64,000 nt of DNA from an uncultured Paracoccaceae bacterium (GTDB taxonomy: Bacteria; Pseudomonadota; Alphaproteobacteria; Rhodobacterales; Rhodobacteraceae), in assembly GCA_947488175.1 (NCBI GenBank), contig CANKYO010000006.1, positions 186,001 through 250,000 of the forward strand. Direction: 5' to 3'. Made by a program: the position numbers and the translations under genes. The notes below the pieces were generated by a model that worked only from the letters and a program-made list of their open reading frames with translations, did not search any database and was not told where the DNA came from. Positions 17,257-26,362 of the stretch are shown piece by piece (the stretch's first letter is position 1; each line of letters starts with the position of its first letter).

Positions 17257-18087
17257 GTTCACATTAAAGACGCAAGCATCCGTGATCAGTTGTGGTGGGG
17301 TCTGACACAGGCCCTTGGCCACCTGCCAAGCAGCCAGCACCTTGGGCACATAGGCACGCGTTTCGGCAAAGGGCGGCACGCCGTTATGTTTACGCACATT
17401 CCCCTCACCTGAATTATAGCCGGCCAATGCCATCAGCGGGTCATTTTCAAAGTGATCCAGCAGCCAGGCCAGATAAGCAACGCCACCTTTGATGTTCTGG
17501 GCGGCATCCATACTGTCTGTGACACCAAATCGGGTGGCGGTATCCGGCATCAGCTGCATGAGCCCTTCCGCACCGGCGTGACTTGTCACGTCAACACGTC
17601 CGGCACTTTCAACAGCGATCACGGCAAGCACCAGAGCGGGCGATACATTAGTGCCCACCGTTTCACGCAGGATGTCCCGCCCGTGAACCGATGCAATGTC
17701 CTGCAGGCTTTGCAGCCGTGGCGCGGAAACGCCCTTGCCAACCGGGGGATTATTGATCTGTTGCAGGGCAGTCGTCACCCGACCGGGGCTCGCCCCTACC
17801 AAAGCTGGCGAGACATTGGACCAGAACCATTCCATGCCAGACGCCCGCGGCGCGACCGCACCACCGGCAATCGGCAAAACTTCCTCTTCCGGCGGATCGG
17901 CATAAACCGGGCCGAGACGTGGTGCATTGGGATCTATCTGGACAGTAATGCGACTCTGGCTGGCGCCTGTCGGCACACCTACACGCTTGAAACTGAAGTC
18001 CGGCTGCAACCGCTCGACCTCAGCCTGGGCCACACCGACAGTCGAAACCGTGGCCATAAGGGCCAAGGCCATGATTTTAGGAGTCAT
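17248..18087 (-). CDS. Lytic transglycosylase (SLT domain), exported
   Basis: A 279-residue protein with a signal peptide (MTPKIMALALMATVSTVGVAQA) and a C-terminal soluble-lytic-transglycosylase domain: AVIAVESAGRVDVTSHAGAEGLMQLMPDTA with the catalytic Glu in AVESAG, then GYNSGEGNVRKHNGVPPF. Such enzymes cut glycan strands of peptidoglycan in the periplasm. It is divergent from the Tad pilus locus, and many envelope machines need a local transglycosylase, so a role in pilus assembly is possible but unproven. ATG 18105 is an alternative start six codons upstream. Confidence 0.93.
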   Translation of the reverse strand: MTPKIMALALMATVSTVGVAQAEVERLQPDFSFKRVGVPTGASQSRITVQIDPNAPRLGPVYADPPEEEVLPIAGGAVAPRASGMEWFWSNVSPALVGASPGRVTTALQQINNPPVGKGVSAPRLQSLQDIASVHGRDILRETVGTNVSPALVLAVIAVESAGRVDVTSHAGAEGLMQLMPDTATRFGVTDSMDAAQNIKGGVAYLAWLLDHFENDPLMALAGYNSGEGNVRKHNGVPPFAETRAYVPKVLAAWQVAKGLCQTPPQLITDACVFNVNGI

Positions 18088-18437
18088 CTTTGTACCGCTC
18101 GTCATTTTTGTTGAATCAACAATGGCACAAATCCGCTCAAAAGCCACTCACCCGGCGACAATTGTGAATTTTTGGCCCGATTGCAGACTTTTTCGCAACG
18201 TGGCGCAAGGTGAGTAAAAATTTCTTGAAAAAAATTCTCCATTAAAATCAATGCATTATCTATTTTTGCGGAAAAATCCGAATGCCGTCAAAAAATGCGC
18301 CAAACGCGTCAAACTCCCGCCCCATTCCGCTGTCTATATGTATTCATCCAAGACGGGGAGCGAGCCAAAGACGAAACGGCAAGCGAGACCCGGCGAGGTA
18401 AACATGAACCCTAGCGATACCCTGAGGAGGGACCACA
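18088..18437. promoter_or_regulatory. 350-bp AT-rich divergent gap upstream of the first pilin
   Basis: This gap has long A/T runs (18220-18300) unlike its GC-rich surroundings and must hold the promoters of the transglycosylase and of flp. I could not place -35/-10 boxes with confidence. Its 3' end holds a short reading frame (18404-18445) and the strong GGAGG of the pilin gene. Confidence 0.5.
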
Positions 18438-18445
18438 ATGCTTAA
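18404..18445 (+). other. Possible 13-codon leader reading frame overlapping the flp start
   Basis: ATG with GCGAGG 6 bases before it opens MNPSDTLRRDHNA and stops at TAA 18443-18445, eight bases inside the pilin gene. The reading frame contains the pilin Shine-Dalgarno (GAGGAGGG), so ribosomes translating it would pass over and end at the pilin start. It could couple or tune pilin translation; it could also be chance. Confidence 0.3.
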
Positions 18446-18626
18446 CTTTCTGAAAACATTCCGCAACGACGAAGACGGCGCCGTAACTGTTGACTTCGTT
18501 GTTCTGACAGCTGCGATCGTTGTTCTGGGCCTGGCCATCGGCGTGGCTCTGTCAAACGGTGCTGAAACTCTGGCAGGCAAAATCGAAAAGAACCTGGTTG
18601 AAACAACAATCCCTGCTGGCGAATAA
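18438..18626 (+). CDS. flp: Flp family type IVb pilin (copy 1)
   Basis: A 62-residue prepilin with a 14-residue leader ending DEDG, then the mature sequence AVTVDFVVLTAAIVVLGLAI, one hydrophobic helix that forms the pilus core. Cleavage is expected after G14 by the prepilin peptidase at 28795. Positions +5/+6 are D-F rather than the classical Flp E-Y. A strong GGAGGG precedes the ATG and an intrinsic terminator follows, so this gene is probably transcribed alone at high level as the major pilin. Confidence 0.93.
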   Translation: MLNFLKTFRNDEDGAVTVDFVVLTAAIVVLGLAIGVALSNGAETLAGKIEKNLVETTIPAGE

Positions 18627-18640
18627 GTCGGTATGAGATG

Positions 18641-18675
18641 AAAAAACCGCGCCCCGTAAGCGGCGCGGTTTTTTT
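18641..18675 (+). terminator. Intrinsic terminator after flp
   Basis: AAAAAACCGCGCC, an 8-base loop, then GGCGCGGTTTTTTT. The GC stem with a T7 tail is a textbook rho-independent terminator 14 bases past the pilin stop; the A-run on the other side makes it usable in both directions. Confidence 0.92.
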
Positions 18676-18810
18676 GTGCCTGAACATAATTTCTTTTTTA
18701 GAAACAGACTGTTACAGGCGTTCTTTATCAAGTCGTTAAGCATTGTTGTATATGCTTTGCGAAGGCAAGCAGAATTTTCGCGACGCCACTACGACCAAAG
18801 GAAAAGACGC

Positions 18811-19005
18811 ATGATCACACTCTTGAATAAATTTCGCGAAGAGGAAGACGGCGCAGTCACCGTTGACTTTGTCGTTCTCACTGCAGCAATTGTGGTCTTG
18901 GGCTTGGCCGTTGGTTCGTCCATCTCAAACGGCGCTACGGAACTTGCCGCGAAGGAAGGGCAGTCTTTGGCCGAAAGACCACTAGGAACCGCACATTTGA
19001 GATAA
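18811..19005 (+). CDS. Flp family type IVb pilin (copy 2)
   Basis: A 64-residue prepilin paralogous to the first: a 14-residue leader MITLLNKFREEEDG, then AVTVDFVVLTAAIVVLGLAV, identical to copy 1 for 19 of these 20 residues, after which the tails diverge (SSISNGATELAAKEGQSL...). AAAGGA precedes the ATG. It lies beyond the copy-1 terminator, so needs its own promoter. Its codons are less biased than those of copy 1, suggesting lower expression: a minor pilin or a decayed duplicate. Confidence 0.9.
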   Translation: MITLLNKFREEEDGAVTVDFVVLTAAIVVLGLAVGSSISNGATELAAKEGQSLAERPLGTAHLR

Positions 19006-19256
19006 TTGGCGCCGCATCAACGACTACGTCGTTTAGGTCAGGCGCACCATTACATTTCTTAAAAGACGGCCGCGTCTAATTGACGCTGTGTCATACGGCT
19101 TTAATCAGTATTTTGTTTGAATAGCAGCAGGTCCATGATACTGCCCTAGGCTGGAGCATTGAGCAGATGTTCTATATGGACAGCAAGTTGGTCGCAAACC
19201 TGTGACCTACTCAACATGACGTCCGGGCTGACAGGCAAATAAGCAAGGGTTGAGAG

Positions 19257-20105
19257 ATGCGGCTAGTTTTTGGATTGGTTCTTTTGGTCGGCATGGGGCT
19301 TGCCGGCTTTGCAGTATATATGGTCAAGGGTTACTTTGAAACGCAAGAAGCGGTTCTGCAGCAAGAGCGGCAGAGGGCAGCCTCAGCCATCGTTACAGTG
19401 GATATCTACGCACCGGCACGGGCAATGACCTATGGTGAGTTGATCACCCCCGACGACGTAAGACTTATCAAATACGCCGAAGAGTTTCTTCCGGAAGGCG
19501 TCTTTAAGACAGAGGAAGAACTATTTCCGCTCGGCGCCAATACTCCGCGGGTCGTGACGCGCCCTATGGAAGTCAATGAACCAATTCTCGCGGCAAAAGT
19601 GACCGAACCAGGCGCGCCGCGCGGCATCACGGCGCTTCTCGAGCCCGGCATGCGAGCCTTTCCCCTGCCTGACAGAATCACCGAAGCCTTCGCCGAGGAG
19701 CTTCGCCCTACTGATCGCATAGATATCTATTGGAGCGGTACACTACGTGACGGAACGAGCACCACAAGCATCATTTTGTCAGGTCTTGAAATCATCGCCG
19801 TCGACGAACCTGATGCAGATGGTAACAGCCGTGGTCGTGGTGTCGTAATCCAGGTCACACCAGAAGATTTTGCTGCGCTGTCCGCCGCACAGGAGGCTGG
19901 CCGACTGTCACTGACACCTGTCGGTACTGGTGACCAAACCCCAATCGGCGACATCCAGACCGACATTGAAACAGTACTGGGCATTGAAGCACCAGTTGTC
20001 GAAGCGGCCCCGGAACCAGAACCAGAGGTTCAGGAGGCCGAGCGGTGCTTCATCACCAAGCGTGTCGGAACAGAGCGTATTCAGGAAGAAGTCGCCTGCA
20101 ATTAA
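19257..20105 (+). CDS. cpaB: Flp pilus assembly protein CpaB
   Basis: A 282-residue protein with an N-terminal membrane helix (LVFGLVLLVGMGLAGFAVYMV), a SAF domain (VDIYAPARAMTYGELITPDDVRL, then EEELFPLGANTPRVVTRPMEVNEPIL) and an RcpC-like domain (DRIDIYWSGTLRDGT...VIQVTPEDFAALSAAQEAGRLSLTPVG). CpaB/RcpC links the inner-membrane motor to the secretin in the periplasm. A terminator-like hairpin follows, so it may be a separate transcription unit from cpaC. Confidence 0.93.
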   Translation: MRLVFGLVLLVGMGLAGFAVYMVKGYFETQEAVLQQERQRAASAIVTVDIYAPARAMTYGELITPDDVRLIKYAEEFLPEGVFKTEEELFPLGANTPRVVTRPMEVNEPILAAKVTEPGAPRGITALLEPGMRAFPLPDRITEAFAEELRPTDRIDIYWSGTLRDGTSTTSIILSGLEIIAVDEPDADGNSRGRGVVIQVTPEDFAALSAAQEAGRLSLTPVGTGDQTPIGDIQTDIETVLGIEAPVVEAAPEPEPEVQEAERCFITKRVGTERIQEEVACN

Positions 20106-20135
20106 CCGGACGGCGACAGTAAAACCGACGGCTTT

Positions 20136-20168
20136 GGGTACCTGAATTTTCGGGTGCCCATTTTTTTA
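20136..20168 (+). terminator. Terminator-like hairpin between cpaB and cpaC
   Basis: GGGTACCT-GAATTTTC-GGGTGCCC (8 pairs, two of them G-T) followed by ATTTTTTTAT. It lies 31 bases after the cpaB stop. It should stop or reduce read-through into cpaC, implying a second promoter within 20170-20315. Confidence 0.7.
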
Positions 20169-20315
20169 TCGAGCGAAGTGTTGCGATTTATCCACATTCG
20201 GTTCACCCGCCAACGTATTGATTATTGCAATAAATGCGCATCTGTCCCATGGTTCCCAACATCATGGGCATCTAAGACCCGTATAACGAGGCGTGATCGG
20301 AGAGGCAGGTCACTT

Positions 20316-21758
20316 ATGAAGTATGACAGATTTATCAAAGCCGCAGTAGCCGGCTTGGCGTTGTCGCTTACCGCGGCAGCACCGACAATGGCACCGGCCG
20401 AAACGTTGCGCGTCTTGCGCGGCGCGGCGTCCAGTGCACTCAACGTCCCGATGAATCGGGCCGTCGTCGTGGAAAGCGATGTTCCATTCACGGAACTTTC
20501 AATCGCCAACCCCGGCATTGCAGACATCTCGTCCCTATCCGATCGCACGATCTATGTGTTGGGTAAGGAACCGGGGCGCACCACACTGACCCTTCTGGGT
20601 ACTGATGGTCGTCTCATCACAAATGTCGAGGTTCACGTAACCCCCGACATGGCAGAGTTCAAAGAGCGTCTGACGCAGATTCTGCCAAACGAAAACATCG
20701 AAGTGCGTACAGCCAATGACGGGATCGTCCTGTCAGGTACTGTCAGCTCGATTGCACGGCTTGACCGCGCATTGGAACTGGCCGAACGCTACGCACCAGA
20801 ACGTGTGTCCAACCTCATGAATGTGGGTGGCACACAGCAAGTCATGCTGAAAGTGCGGTTTGCAGAGATGCAGCGGACTGTCAGCAAGGCGCTGTCATCC
20901 TCCATATCATTGGGCGGCAGATCCAACGCTCTCAATGTACTTGGCGGGACCAATGGTGGCGGTGTAACCACAATACCAGACGTTTCGGGCCGCGGCGTTG
21001 AAAACGCGGGAATCGCACTGACATCCGGTGCTGACAGCAACGGAGCCTTCCTATTCGGCTTTGACGCCGGCGGAATCGAAGTGGGCATCCTCCTTGAGGC
21101 ACTTGAATCTCGTGGTGTTGTCCGCACCTTGGCAGAGCCGAACCTGACAGCACTCAGTGGTCAGGCTGCAACGTTCCTTGCAGGTGGCGAGTATCCAGTT
21201 CCCATCGCTGAGGACGAAGACACAATCACCGTCGAATTCAAGCCCTTCGGTGTCGAGCTTGAATTTGTGCCGACAGTCGTTGATGATGACATTATCAACA
21301 TCGAGATGCTTGCTGCAGTATCGGCCATTGATCCGGCGAACAGCTTCACTGCGGGTGGTTTCGAAATCGCTGCGTTCACCCGTAGAGAAACATCAACAAC
21401 TGTTGAGATGCGAGATGGTGAAAGCTTTGCCATTGCGGGTCTGCTGCAAGACAACTTTACCGATCTCAGCGGCCAAGTACCGTGGATCGGCGATGTGCCT
21501 GTTCTCGGTGCCCTGTTCCGCAGCGCTGACTATCAGCGCAGCCAGACAGAGTTGGTGATCATTGTAACACCGCATCTGGTCACGCCAACGCGGGGTACGG
21601 CTCTTGCATTGCCGACGGATCGCGTGCGTCCGCCAACTGAAAAGGACTTGTTCCTGTTTGGACGGGTTGCGGCATCGAACGCGCCATCTAGTGGCGGTGC
21701 AGGCGAAGTGGCACGCCAGGACTTTAGCGGGTCCTATGGCTATGTCCTGGATGAATGA
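20316..21758 (+). CDS. cpaC: Outer-membrane secretin CpaC/RcpA
   Basis: A 480-residue type II/III secretin family protein with a signal peptide (cleavage near APAE), an N-terminal pilus-specific domain (VPMNRAVVVESDVPFTELSIANPGIADI), a BON-like domain (VRTANDGIVLSGTVSSIARL) and the secretin core ending PWIGDVPVLGALFRSADYQRS with TELVIIVTPHLV. Multimers form the outer-membrane gate for the pilus. The start at 20316 gives a good signal peptide; a 54-residue upstream extension is not credible. Confidence 0.96.
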   Translation: MKYDRFIKAAVAGLALSLTAAAPTMAPAETLRVLRGAASSALNVPMNRAVVVESDVPFTELSIANPGIADISSLSDRTIYVLGKEPGRTTLTLLGTDGRLITNVEVHVTPDMAEFKERLTQILPNENIEVRTANDGIVLSGTVSSIARLDRALELAERYAPERVSNLMNVGGTQQVMLKVRFAEMQRTVSKALSSSISLGGRSNALNVLGGTNGGGVTTIPDVSGRGVENAGIALTSGADSNGAFLFGFDAGGIEVGILLEALESRGVVRTLAEPNLTALSGQAATFLAGGEYPVPIAEDEDTITVEFKPFGVELEFVPTVVDDDIINIEMLAAVSAIDPANSFTAGGFEIAAFTRRETSTTVEMRDGESFAIAGLLQDNFTDLSGQVPWIGDVPVLGALFRSADYQRSQTELVIIVTPHLVTPTRGTALALPTDRVRPPTEKDLFLFGRVAASNAPSSGGAGEVARQDFSGSYGYVLDE

Positions 21759-21773
21759 TTGGAGTACGGGTCA

Positions 21774-22427
21774 ATGAAACAACTAATGATGACAGCAATG
21801 GCCGCCGCACTCCTTGCAGGATGCGCGGCGGAAGATCCAGCCTTTGATGATCTTGATGTCGAAGCAGGTTCACGTGTCGACTCCGGCACGTTCGGCAACG
21901 CCACCATGAACAACATGTTGGCGCAAACCGGGCAACAGCAGGATTTCACAATCAATCTGGCGCGTCGTTTTGCGGCAGACGTGAATTCCACCGTGAACTT
22001 TGCCTTCAACTCGACCACACTGGATGCGGATGCGCGGGCGACCCTGATGCGTCAAGCCGATTGGATCCGTCAATTCCCAGAGGTTCGCTTCCGGGTTTAC
22101 GGCCATACGGACCTTGTGGGCAGCAATGCATACAACCGTCGTCTGGGTCTGCGCCGGGCACAAACTGTGGTGTCGTTCCTTGTCGCACAGGGTATTGATC
22201 GCAGCCGCCTTGAAGCTGTCGCATCGTTTGGTGAGACGCGGCCAGTGGTTGAAACCCCGAACCGCGAGCGGCGTAACCGGCGCACCGTGACAGAGGTATC
22301 AGGGTTTGTAGAAAGCAATCCGCTGATCCTGAATGGCAAGTACGCCCAGGTGATCTTCCGCGAGTATGTTGCCGCGGCTGTACAGCCTTCTGGCCGTACG
22401 ACCACACGGATCAGTACAGGCGGATAA
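21774..22427 (+). CDS. OmpA family lipoprotein of the Tad locus
   Basis: A 217-residue protein with a lipoprotein signal (lipobox LLAGC, C17) and a C-terminal OmpA-like peptidoglycan-binding domain (STVNFAFNSTTLDADARATL, then VYGHTDLVGSNAYNRRLGLRRAQTVVSFL and ERRNRRT). It occupies the position where CpaD-type pilotin lipoproteins are found in Caulobacter. It probably ties the secretin to the cell wall. GGAG upstream supports this ATG. It follows cpaC by 15 bases. Confidence 0.92.
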   Translation: MKQLMMTAMAAALLAGCAAEDPAFDDLDVEAGSRVDSGTFGNATMNNMLAQTGQQQDFTINLARRFAADVNSTVNFAFNSTTLDADARATLMRQADWIRQFPEVRFRVYGHTDLVGSNAYNRRLGLRRAQTVVSFLVAQGIDRSRLEAVASFGETRPVVETPNRERRNRRTVTEVSGFVESNPLILNGKYAQVIFREYVAAAVQPSGRTTTRISTGG

Positions 22428-22441
22428 CCGCTGAAAAACTG

Positions 22442-22466
22442 TTACGCCGGGCATCGCCCGGCGTAA
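22442..22466. other. Perfect hairpin between the OmpA gene and cpaE
   Basis: TTACGCCGGGC-ATC-GCCCGGCGTAA: 11-bp perfect arms, 3-base loop, 14 bases past the OmpA-gene stop. There is no T-run, so it may be a transcript-stabilising 3' stem or a rho-assisted end rather than an intrinsic terminator. The remaining 200 bases to cpaE show nothing else clear. Confidence 0.55.
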
Positions 22467-22667
22467 ACACTCCTTCGATTTCTTCAAGATCGTCGCAATA
22501 TACCGCACAATTACGATCTTTTTGTCCAAATCTCGACACGATTGTAACCAATACTCATCATTATGGATCCACGGGCCCGTTTTCGGGCCGACTCGAAACC
22601 CTGCATCTGGCTGCACGCAACCAAATGAAATAGGTTTCGACGATGAATATGATGAGGACGCGAGACA

Positions 22668-23912
22668 ATGAGCACGAGCCCGGCCGTTCAGCACGACCAA
22701 CCCCCTATCGTTGCTTGCACAATCAGCCGTGATGTACAGATTTTCGACCTCCTGATCGAGGATATGGAAGCGGCGCTGGGCGATTCATGGGGTGATCTCA
22801 GCTTTGAAGATGCTGCATCCTTTCTGAGCCAGCCAGAGGCACGTTCGCTTCAGTTTGTGACCATCGCAATGGATTCGGAGGACGAAGACAGTCTGCCGAC
22901 GATTTCCGGCGTTATCGCTGCCGCCAAGGCCGCCAAGGTCAAAGTTATCCTAATCGCAGAGGATGTTAGCCCGACCGCGCTGCATCAGTTGCTGCGCGAA
23001 GGCGGTGATGAGTTTGTCCCCTACCCCCTGCCCGAGAATGAGCTTGCCCGCGCTATCGAACGCGTCCTGACCGCAGAAGATCCGGTTGAAACGCCCAGCG
23101 GCGAATCCAAATTCAAGGCAACAGGTGATCGGTCCGGCGTTGTGATACCCATCCACGGTTTGGCGGGCGGCACCGGTGCAACCATGTTGGCCGTCAACAT
23201 GGCATGGGAACTGGCCAATATCGAAAAGGATGATCCACCCAAGGTTTGCCTGATCGATCTCGATTTCCAGTTCGGCACCGCATCGACATATCTGGACCTG
23301 CCGCGCCGCGAATCCGTGCTCGAGATGCTGACCGACACCGAATCCATGGACAGCGAAGTGTTCATGCAGGCGCTTTTGACCTACGGCGAAAAACTACATG
23401 TGCTGACCTCGCCCACGGATATGATCCCGTTGGACATGATTACGCCCGAAGACATCCAGCGCGTGATTGAGATGGCGCGCGTGAATTTTGACTATGTCAT
23501 CATCGATATGCCGTCCACGATGGTCGAATGGTCGCAGACCGTTCTGGAACTGGCACACGTCTATTTCGCCATGATCGAACTTGATATGCGGTCGGCCCAG
23601 AATACGCTGCGGATCAAGCGGGCCCTGCAGTCAGAGGATCTGCCTTTTGAAAAGTTGCGCTTTGTGTTGAACCGTGCGCCCGGCTTCACCGACCTGAACG
23701 GTAAAAGCCGCGTGAAACGACTTTCCGAAAGCCTTGGAATATCGGTCGAGGTTTTGCTGCCTGACGGTGGTAAGCCTGTTGCACAAGCGGCAGACCACGG
23801 CGCACCGATGGCCGAAGGCATCCCGAAGAATCCGCTGCGTAAGGAAATCCTGAAACTTGCGAAGTCTGTGCATGAGGTCAACCAGGCTGACGCAGTCGAA
23901 GCCCGAGCTTAA
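22668..23912 (+). CDS. cpaE: Pilus assembly protein CpaE/TadZ (ParA-like)
   Basis: A 414-residue protein with an N-terminal receiver-like domain (residues 1-130) and a C-terminal ParA/MinD-type fold. The nucleotide loop reads HGLAGGTGATMLAVN; the usual GK(T/S) lysine is replaced by Ala, as known for TadZ/CpaE relatives. Further blocks are VCLIDLDFQFGTASTYLDLP and DYVIIDMPSTMVEWSQ. TadZ localises the pilus machine, often to a pole. cpaF follows 11 bases downstream. Confidence 0.93.
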   Translation: MSTSPAVQHDQPPIVACTISRDVQIFDLLIEDMEAALGDSWGDLSFEDAASFLSQPEARSLQFVTIAMDSEDEDSLPTISGVIAAAKAAKVKVILIAEDVSPTALHQLLREGGDEFVPYPLPENELARAIERVLTAEDPVETPSGESKFKATGDRSGVVIPIHGLAGGTGATMLAVNMAWELANIEKDDPPKVCLIDLDFQFGTASTYLDLPRRESVLEMLTDTESMDSEVFMQALLTYGEKLHVLTSPTDMIPLDMITPEDIQRVIEMARVNFDYVIIDMPSTMVEWSQTVLELAHVYFAMIELDMRSAQNTLRIKRALQSEDLPFEKLRFVLNRAPGFTDLNGKSRVKRLSESLGISVEVLLPDGGKPVAQAADHGAPMAEGIPKNPLRKEILKLAKSVHEVNQADAVEARA

Positions 23913-23923
23913 GAGGCAAATCC

Positions 23924-25381
23924 ATGTTTTCGAAGTACAAAAAACCGAATGGTCCCAAGGACGCGCCAGCCAAGGCGGCGACCCCAGCGCCCAAAGGGAA
24001 GGTATCGCCAATCGTCGTGGCCCCATCCGAGGAGCCGCGCCAGTCCCTGATGAAAACCATGCCCAAGCGGCCCGCAGAAGCTGGCCCGATGGACAAGGAA
24101 AAGCGGCGCAAGGAACGACTGCAGGAAATCAAGCTGGAACTGCACAAGTCCCTGCTTGATAACCTGAACCTTGCTGCTCTTGATACCGCGTCCGAACAGG
24201 AACTGCGCACCGAAATCAACGCGATTGCAAACGAAACCCTGGAAGACATGGGGATCGTTCTGAACCGCGACGAACGTCAGACCCTCAGCCAGGATCTGTT
24301 CTTTGAAGTCACCGGTCTTGGTCCACTGGAAACGCTGCTGAAAGATGACAGCGTGAACGACATTCTGGTCAACGGACCACAGCAGATTTTCGTGGAACGC
24401 AACGGTAAACTTGAACTGACCGACATTGCCTTCAAGGACGAAAAGCACCTGCTGCGGATCATCGACAAGATCGTGTCGGCCGTTGGTCGGCGTGTCGATG
24501 AAAGTAACCCTTATGTTGACGCCCGTCTTGCAGATGGGTCCCGTTTCAACGCAATGGTACCGCCGATTGCCGTCGACGGCAGCCTGGTTTCCATTCGTAA
24601 ATTTAAAAAGGACAAGCTCGGTATCGAAGAGCTTGTCAAATTCGGTGCTTTCACCGAAGAAATGGCCGCCTATCTTCAGGCCGCCGTTTCTACCCGGCTG
24701 AATGTCATCGTGTCCGGTGGTACAGGCTCTGGTAAGACAACCACACTGAACGCCCTATCAGGCTTTATCGACGACGCCGAACGCATCCTGACGATCGAGG
24801 ATACGGCGGAACTTCAACTGCAGCAGACCCATGTTGGCCGGATGGAAAGCCGCCCGCCGAACGTCGAAGGCAAAGGTGGGGTATCCCAGCGCGACTGTCT
24901 GAAAAACGCCCTGCGGATGCGCCCTGACCGCATTATCGTGGGGGAAACGCGGGGCGAGGAAGTCATCGATATGTTGCAGGCCATGAACACCGGCCACGAC
25001 GGATCGATGACGACGATCCACGCCAACAGCGCACGCGACGGTGTGTCGCGTCTTGAAAACATGATCGCGATGGCTGGGATCGAAATGCCGATCAAGGCGA
25101 TGCGCAGCCAGATTTCATCCGCTGTGAACCTGATCGTGCAGGCCTCGCGTCTGCAGGATGGTTCGCGACGCATGACCTCAATCACGGAAATCACCGGTAT
25201 GGAAGGCGACGTGATCTCCATGCAAGAGATTTTCCGCTATCAGCGTGTGGGTCTGACGCCCGACAACAAGATCATCGGCCATTTCACGGCCACAGGCGTG
25301 CGCAGCCACTTCTCGGAACGCTTCAAGCTGTGGGGCTTCGACCTGCCGCCAGCCATCTTTGAACCAATGGTCGCGGAGTAA
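23924..25381 (+). CDS. cpaF: Tad pilus assembly ATPase CpaF/TadA
   Basis: A 485-residue secretion ATPase of the type II/IV family that powers pilin assembly. The N-terminal 60 residues are basic and flexible. The core has Walker [11 protein letters not shown] (about residues 265-274), the Asp box EDTAELQL, Walker [16 protein letters not shown] and the His box [13 protein letters not shown]. It is cytoplasmic and works on the membrane proteins TadB and TadC encoded just downstream (5 and 10 bases apart). Confidence 0.97.
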   Translation: MFSKYKKPNGPKDAPAKAATPAPKGKVSPIVVAPSEEPRQSLMKTMPKRPAEAGPMDKEKRRKERLQEIKLELHKSLLDNLNLAALDTASEQELRTEINAIANETLEDMGIVLNRDERQTLSQDLFFEVTGLGPLETLLKDDSVNDILVNGPQQIFVERNGKLELTDIAFKDEKHLLRIIDKIVSAVGRRVDESNPYVDARLADGSRFNAMVPPIAVDGSLVSIRKFKKDKLGIEELVKFGAFTEEMAAYLQAAVSTRLNVIVSGGTGSGKTTTLNALSGFIDDAERILTIEDTAELQLQQTHVGRMESRPPNVEGKGGVSQRDCLKNALRMRPDRIIVGETRGEEVIDMLQAMNTGHDGSMTTIHANSARDGVSRLENMIAMAGIEMPIKAMRSQISSAVNLIVQASRLQDGSRRMTSITEITGMEGDVISMQEIFRYQRVGLTPDNKIIGHFTATGVRSHFSERFKLWGFDLPPAIFEPMVAE

Positions 25382-25386
25382 GCGAT

Positions 25387-26352
25387 ATGATTTCGACTGA
25401 ACCGCTTATCTATGTCATCATCTTTGTTGCTGTCCTTGCACTGGTGCAAGGTGCCTACCTCGTCATCTTTGGCAAATCGATCAGCATGGACGGCAAGGTA
25501 AACCGTCGCCTTGAAATGCTGGACAAAGGCGGAAACCGCGAACAGGTACTCGACCAGCTGCGTAAGGAAATGACGCAGCATATGAAATCACAAAGCATTC
25601 CGATCTATTCAATGCTTGCGAACAAGGCGCAGAAGGCGAACATAGCGTTCACGCCGACACAACTGATCCTCGTGATGATTTTGGTCAGCGGTGCAGCCTT
25701 TGTTCTGCTGTCTGTAATGACCCAGGTCGGGGTGGCGGTGCGCGTTCTTGTGGCTGTGTCCATGGGCGTCGGTGGCGTCTATACTTGGGTCAGTAACAAA
25801 GCCAATAAACGAATGAACATGATCGGTGAACAGCTGCCAGAAGCAGTGGAACTGATGGTGCGATCCTTGCGCGTCGGTCACCCCTTTTCGTCGGCAGTTG
25901 CGATTGTTGCCCGCGAGGTGCCCGACCCACTGGGTACTGAAATGGGCATGATCTCAGACGAAGCTGCTTATGGTCGCGATATGGGTGAAACGCTCAAAGC
26001 AATGGCCGAACGGCTCGACATTCAAGATATGCGTTTCTTGGCAGTGGCCGTAACCATTCAGCAAACGTCAGGCGGCAACCTCGCCGAAATTCTCGACGGT
26101 CTGGCCAAGGTGATCCGCGCGCGATTCCGGCTATTTCGGCGCGTAAACGCTATCACCGCCGAAGCAAAGTGGTCCGGCAAACTGTTGTCCGCTTTCCCAA
26201 TCCTTGCGTTAATCGGCATCAATCTGGTGAGACCGGATTATTTTGACGAGGTCATGGAAAGCGCCTACTTCATTCCCGCCTGTCTGGTGGTAGCAGCATT
26301 CCTTGTGCTGAACCTGATCGTCATGCGCGCGCTTGTGAATATCAAAGTCTGA
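25387..26352 (+). CDS. tadB: Tad inner-membrane platform protein TadB
   Basis: A 321-residue protein with an N-terminal membrane helix, two central helices (LILVMILVSGAAFVLLSVM and following) and C-terminal helices, flanking a T2SSF domain with LPEAVELMVRSLRVGHPFSSAV and TIQQTSGGNLAEILDGLAKVIR, the GspF-like signature. With TadC it forms the platform on which CpaF pushes pilins into the fibre. It sits in a tight run with cpaF and tadC. Confidence 0.95.
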   Translation: MISTEPLIYVIIFVAVLALVQGAYLVIFGKSISMDGKVNRRLEMLDKGGNREQVLDQLRKEMTQHMKSQSIPIYSMLANKAQKANIAFTPTQLILVMILVSGAAFVLLSVMTQVGVAVRVLVAVSMGVGGVYTWVSNKANKRMNMIGEQLPEAVELMVRSLRVGHPFSSAVAIVAREVPDPLGTEMGMISDEAAYGRDMGETLKAMAERLDIQDMRFLAVAVTIQQTSGGNLAEILDGLAKVIRARFRLFRRVNAITAEAKWSGKLLSAFPILALIGINLVRPDYFDEVMESAYFIPACLVVAAFLVLNLIVMRALVNIKV

Positions 26353-26362
26353 GGTCGATACG

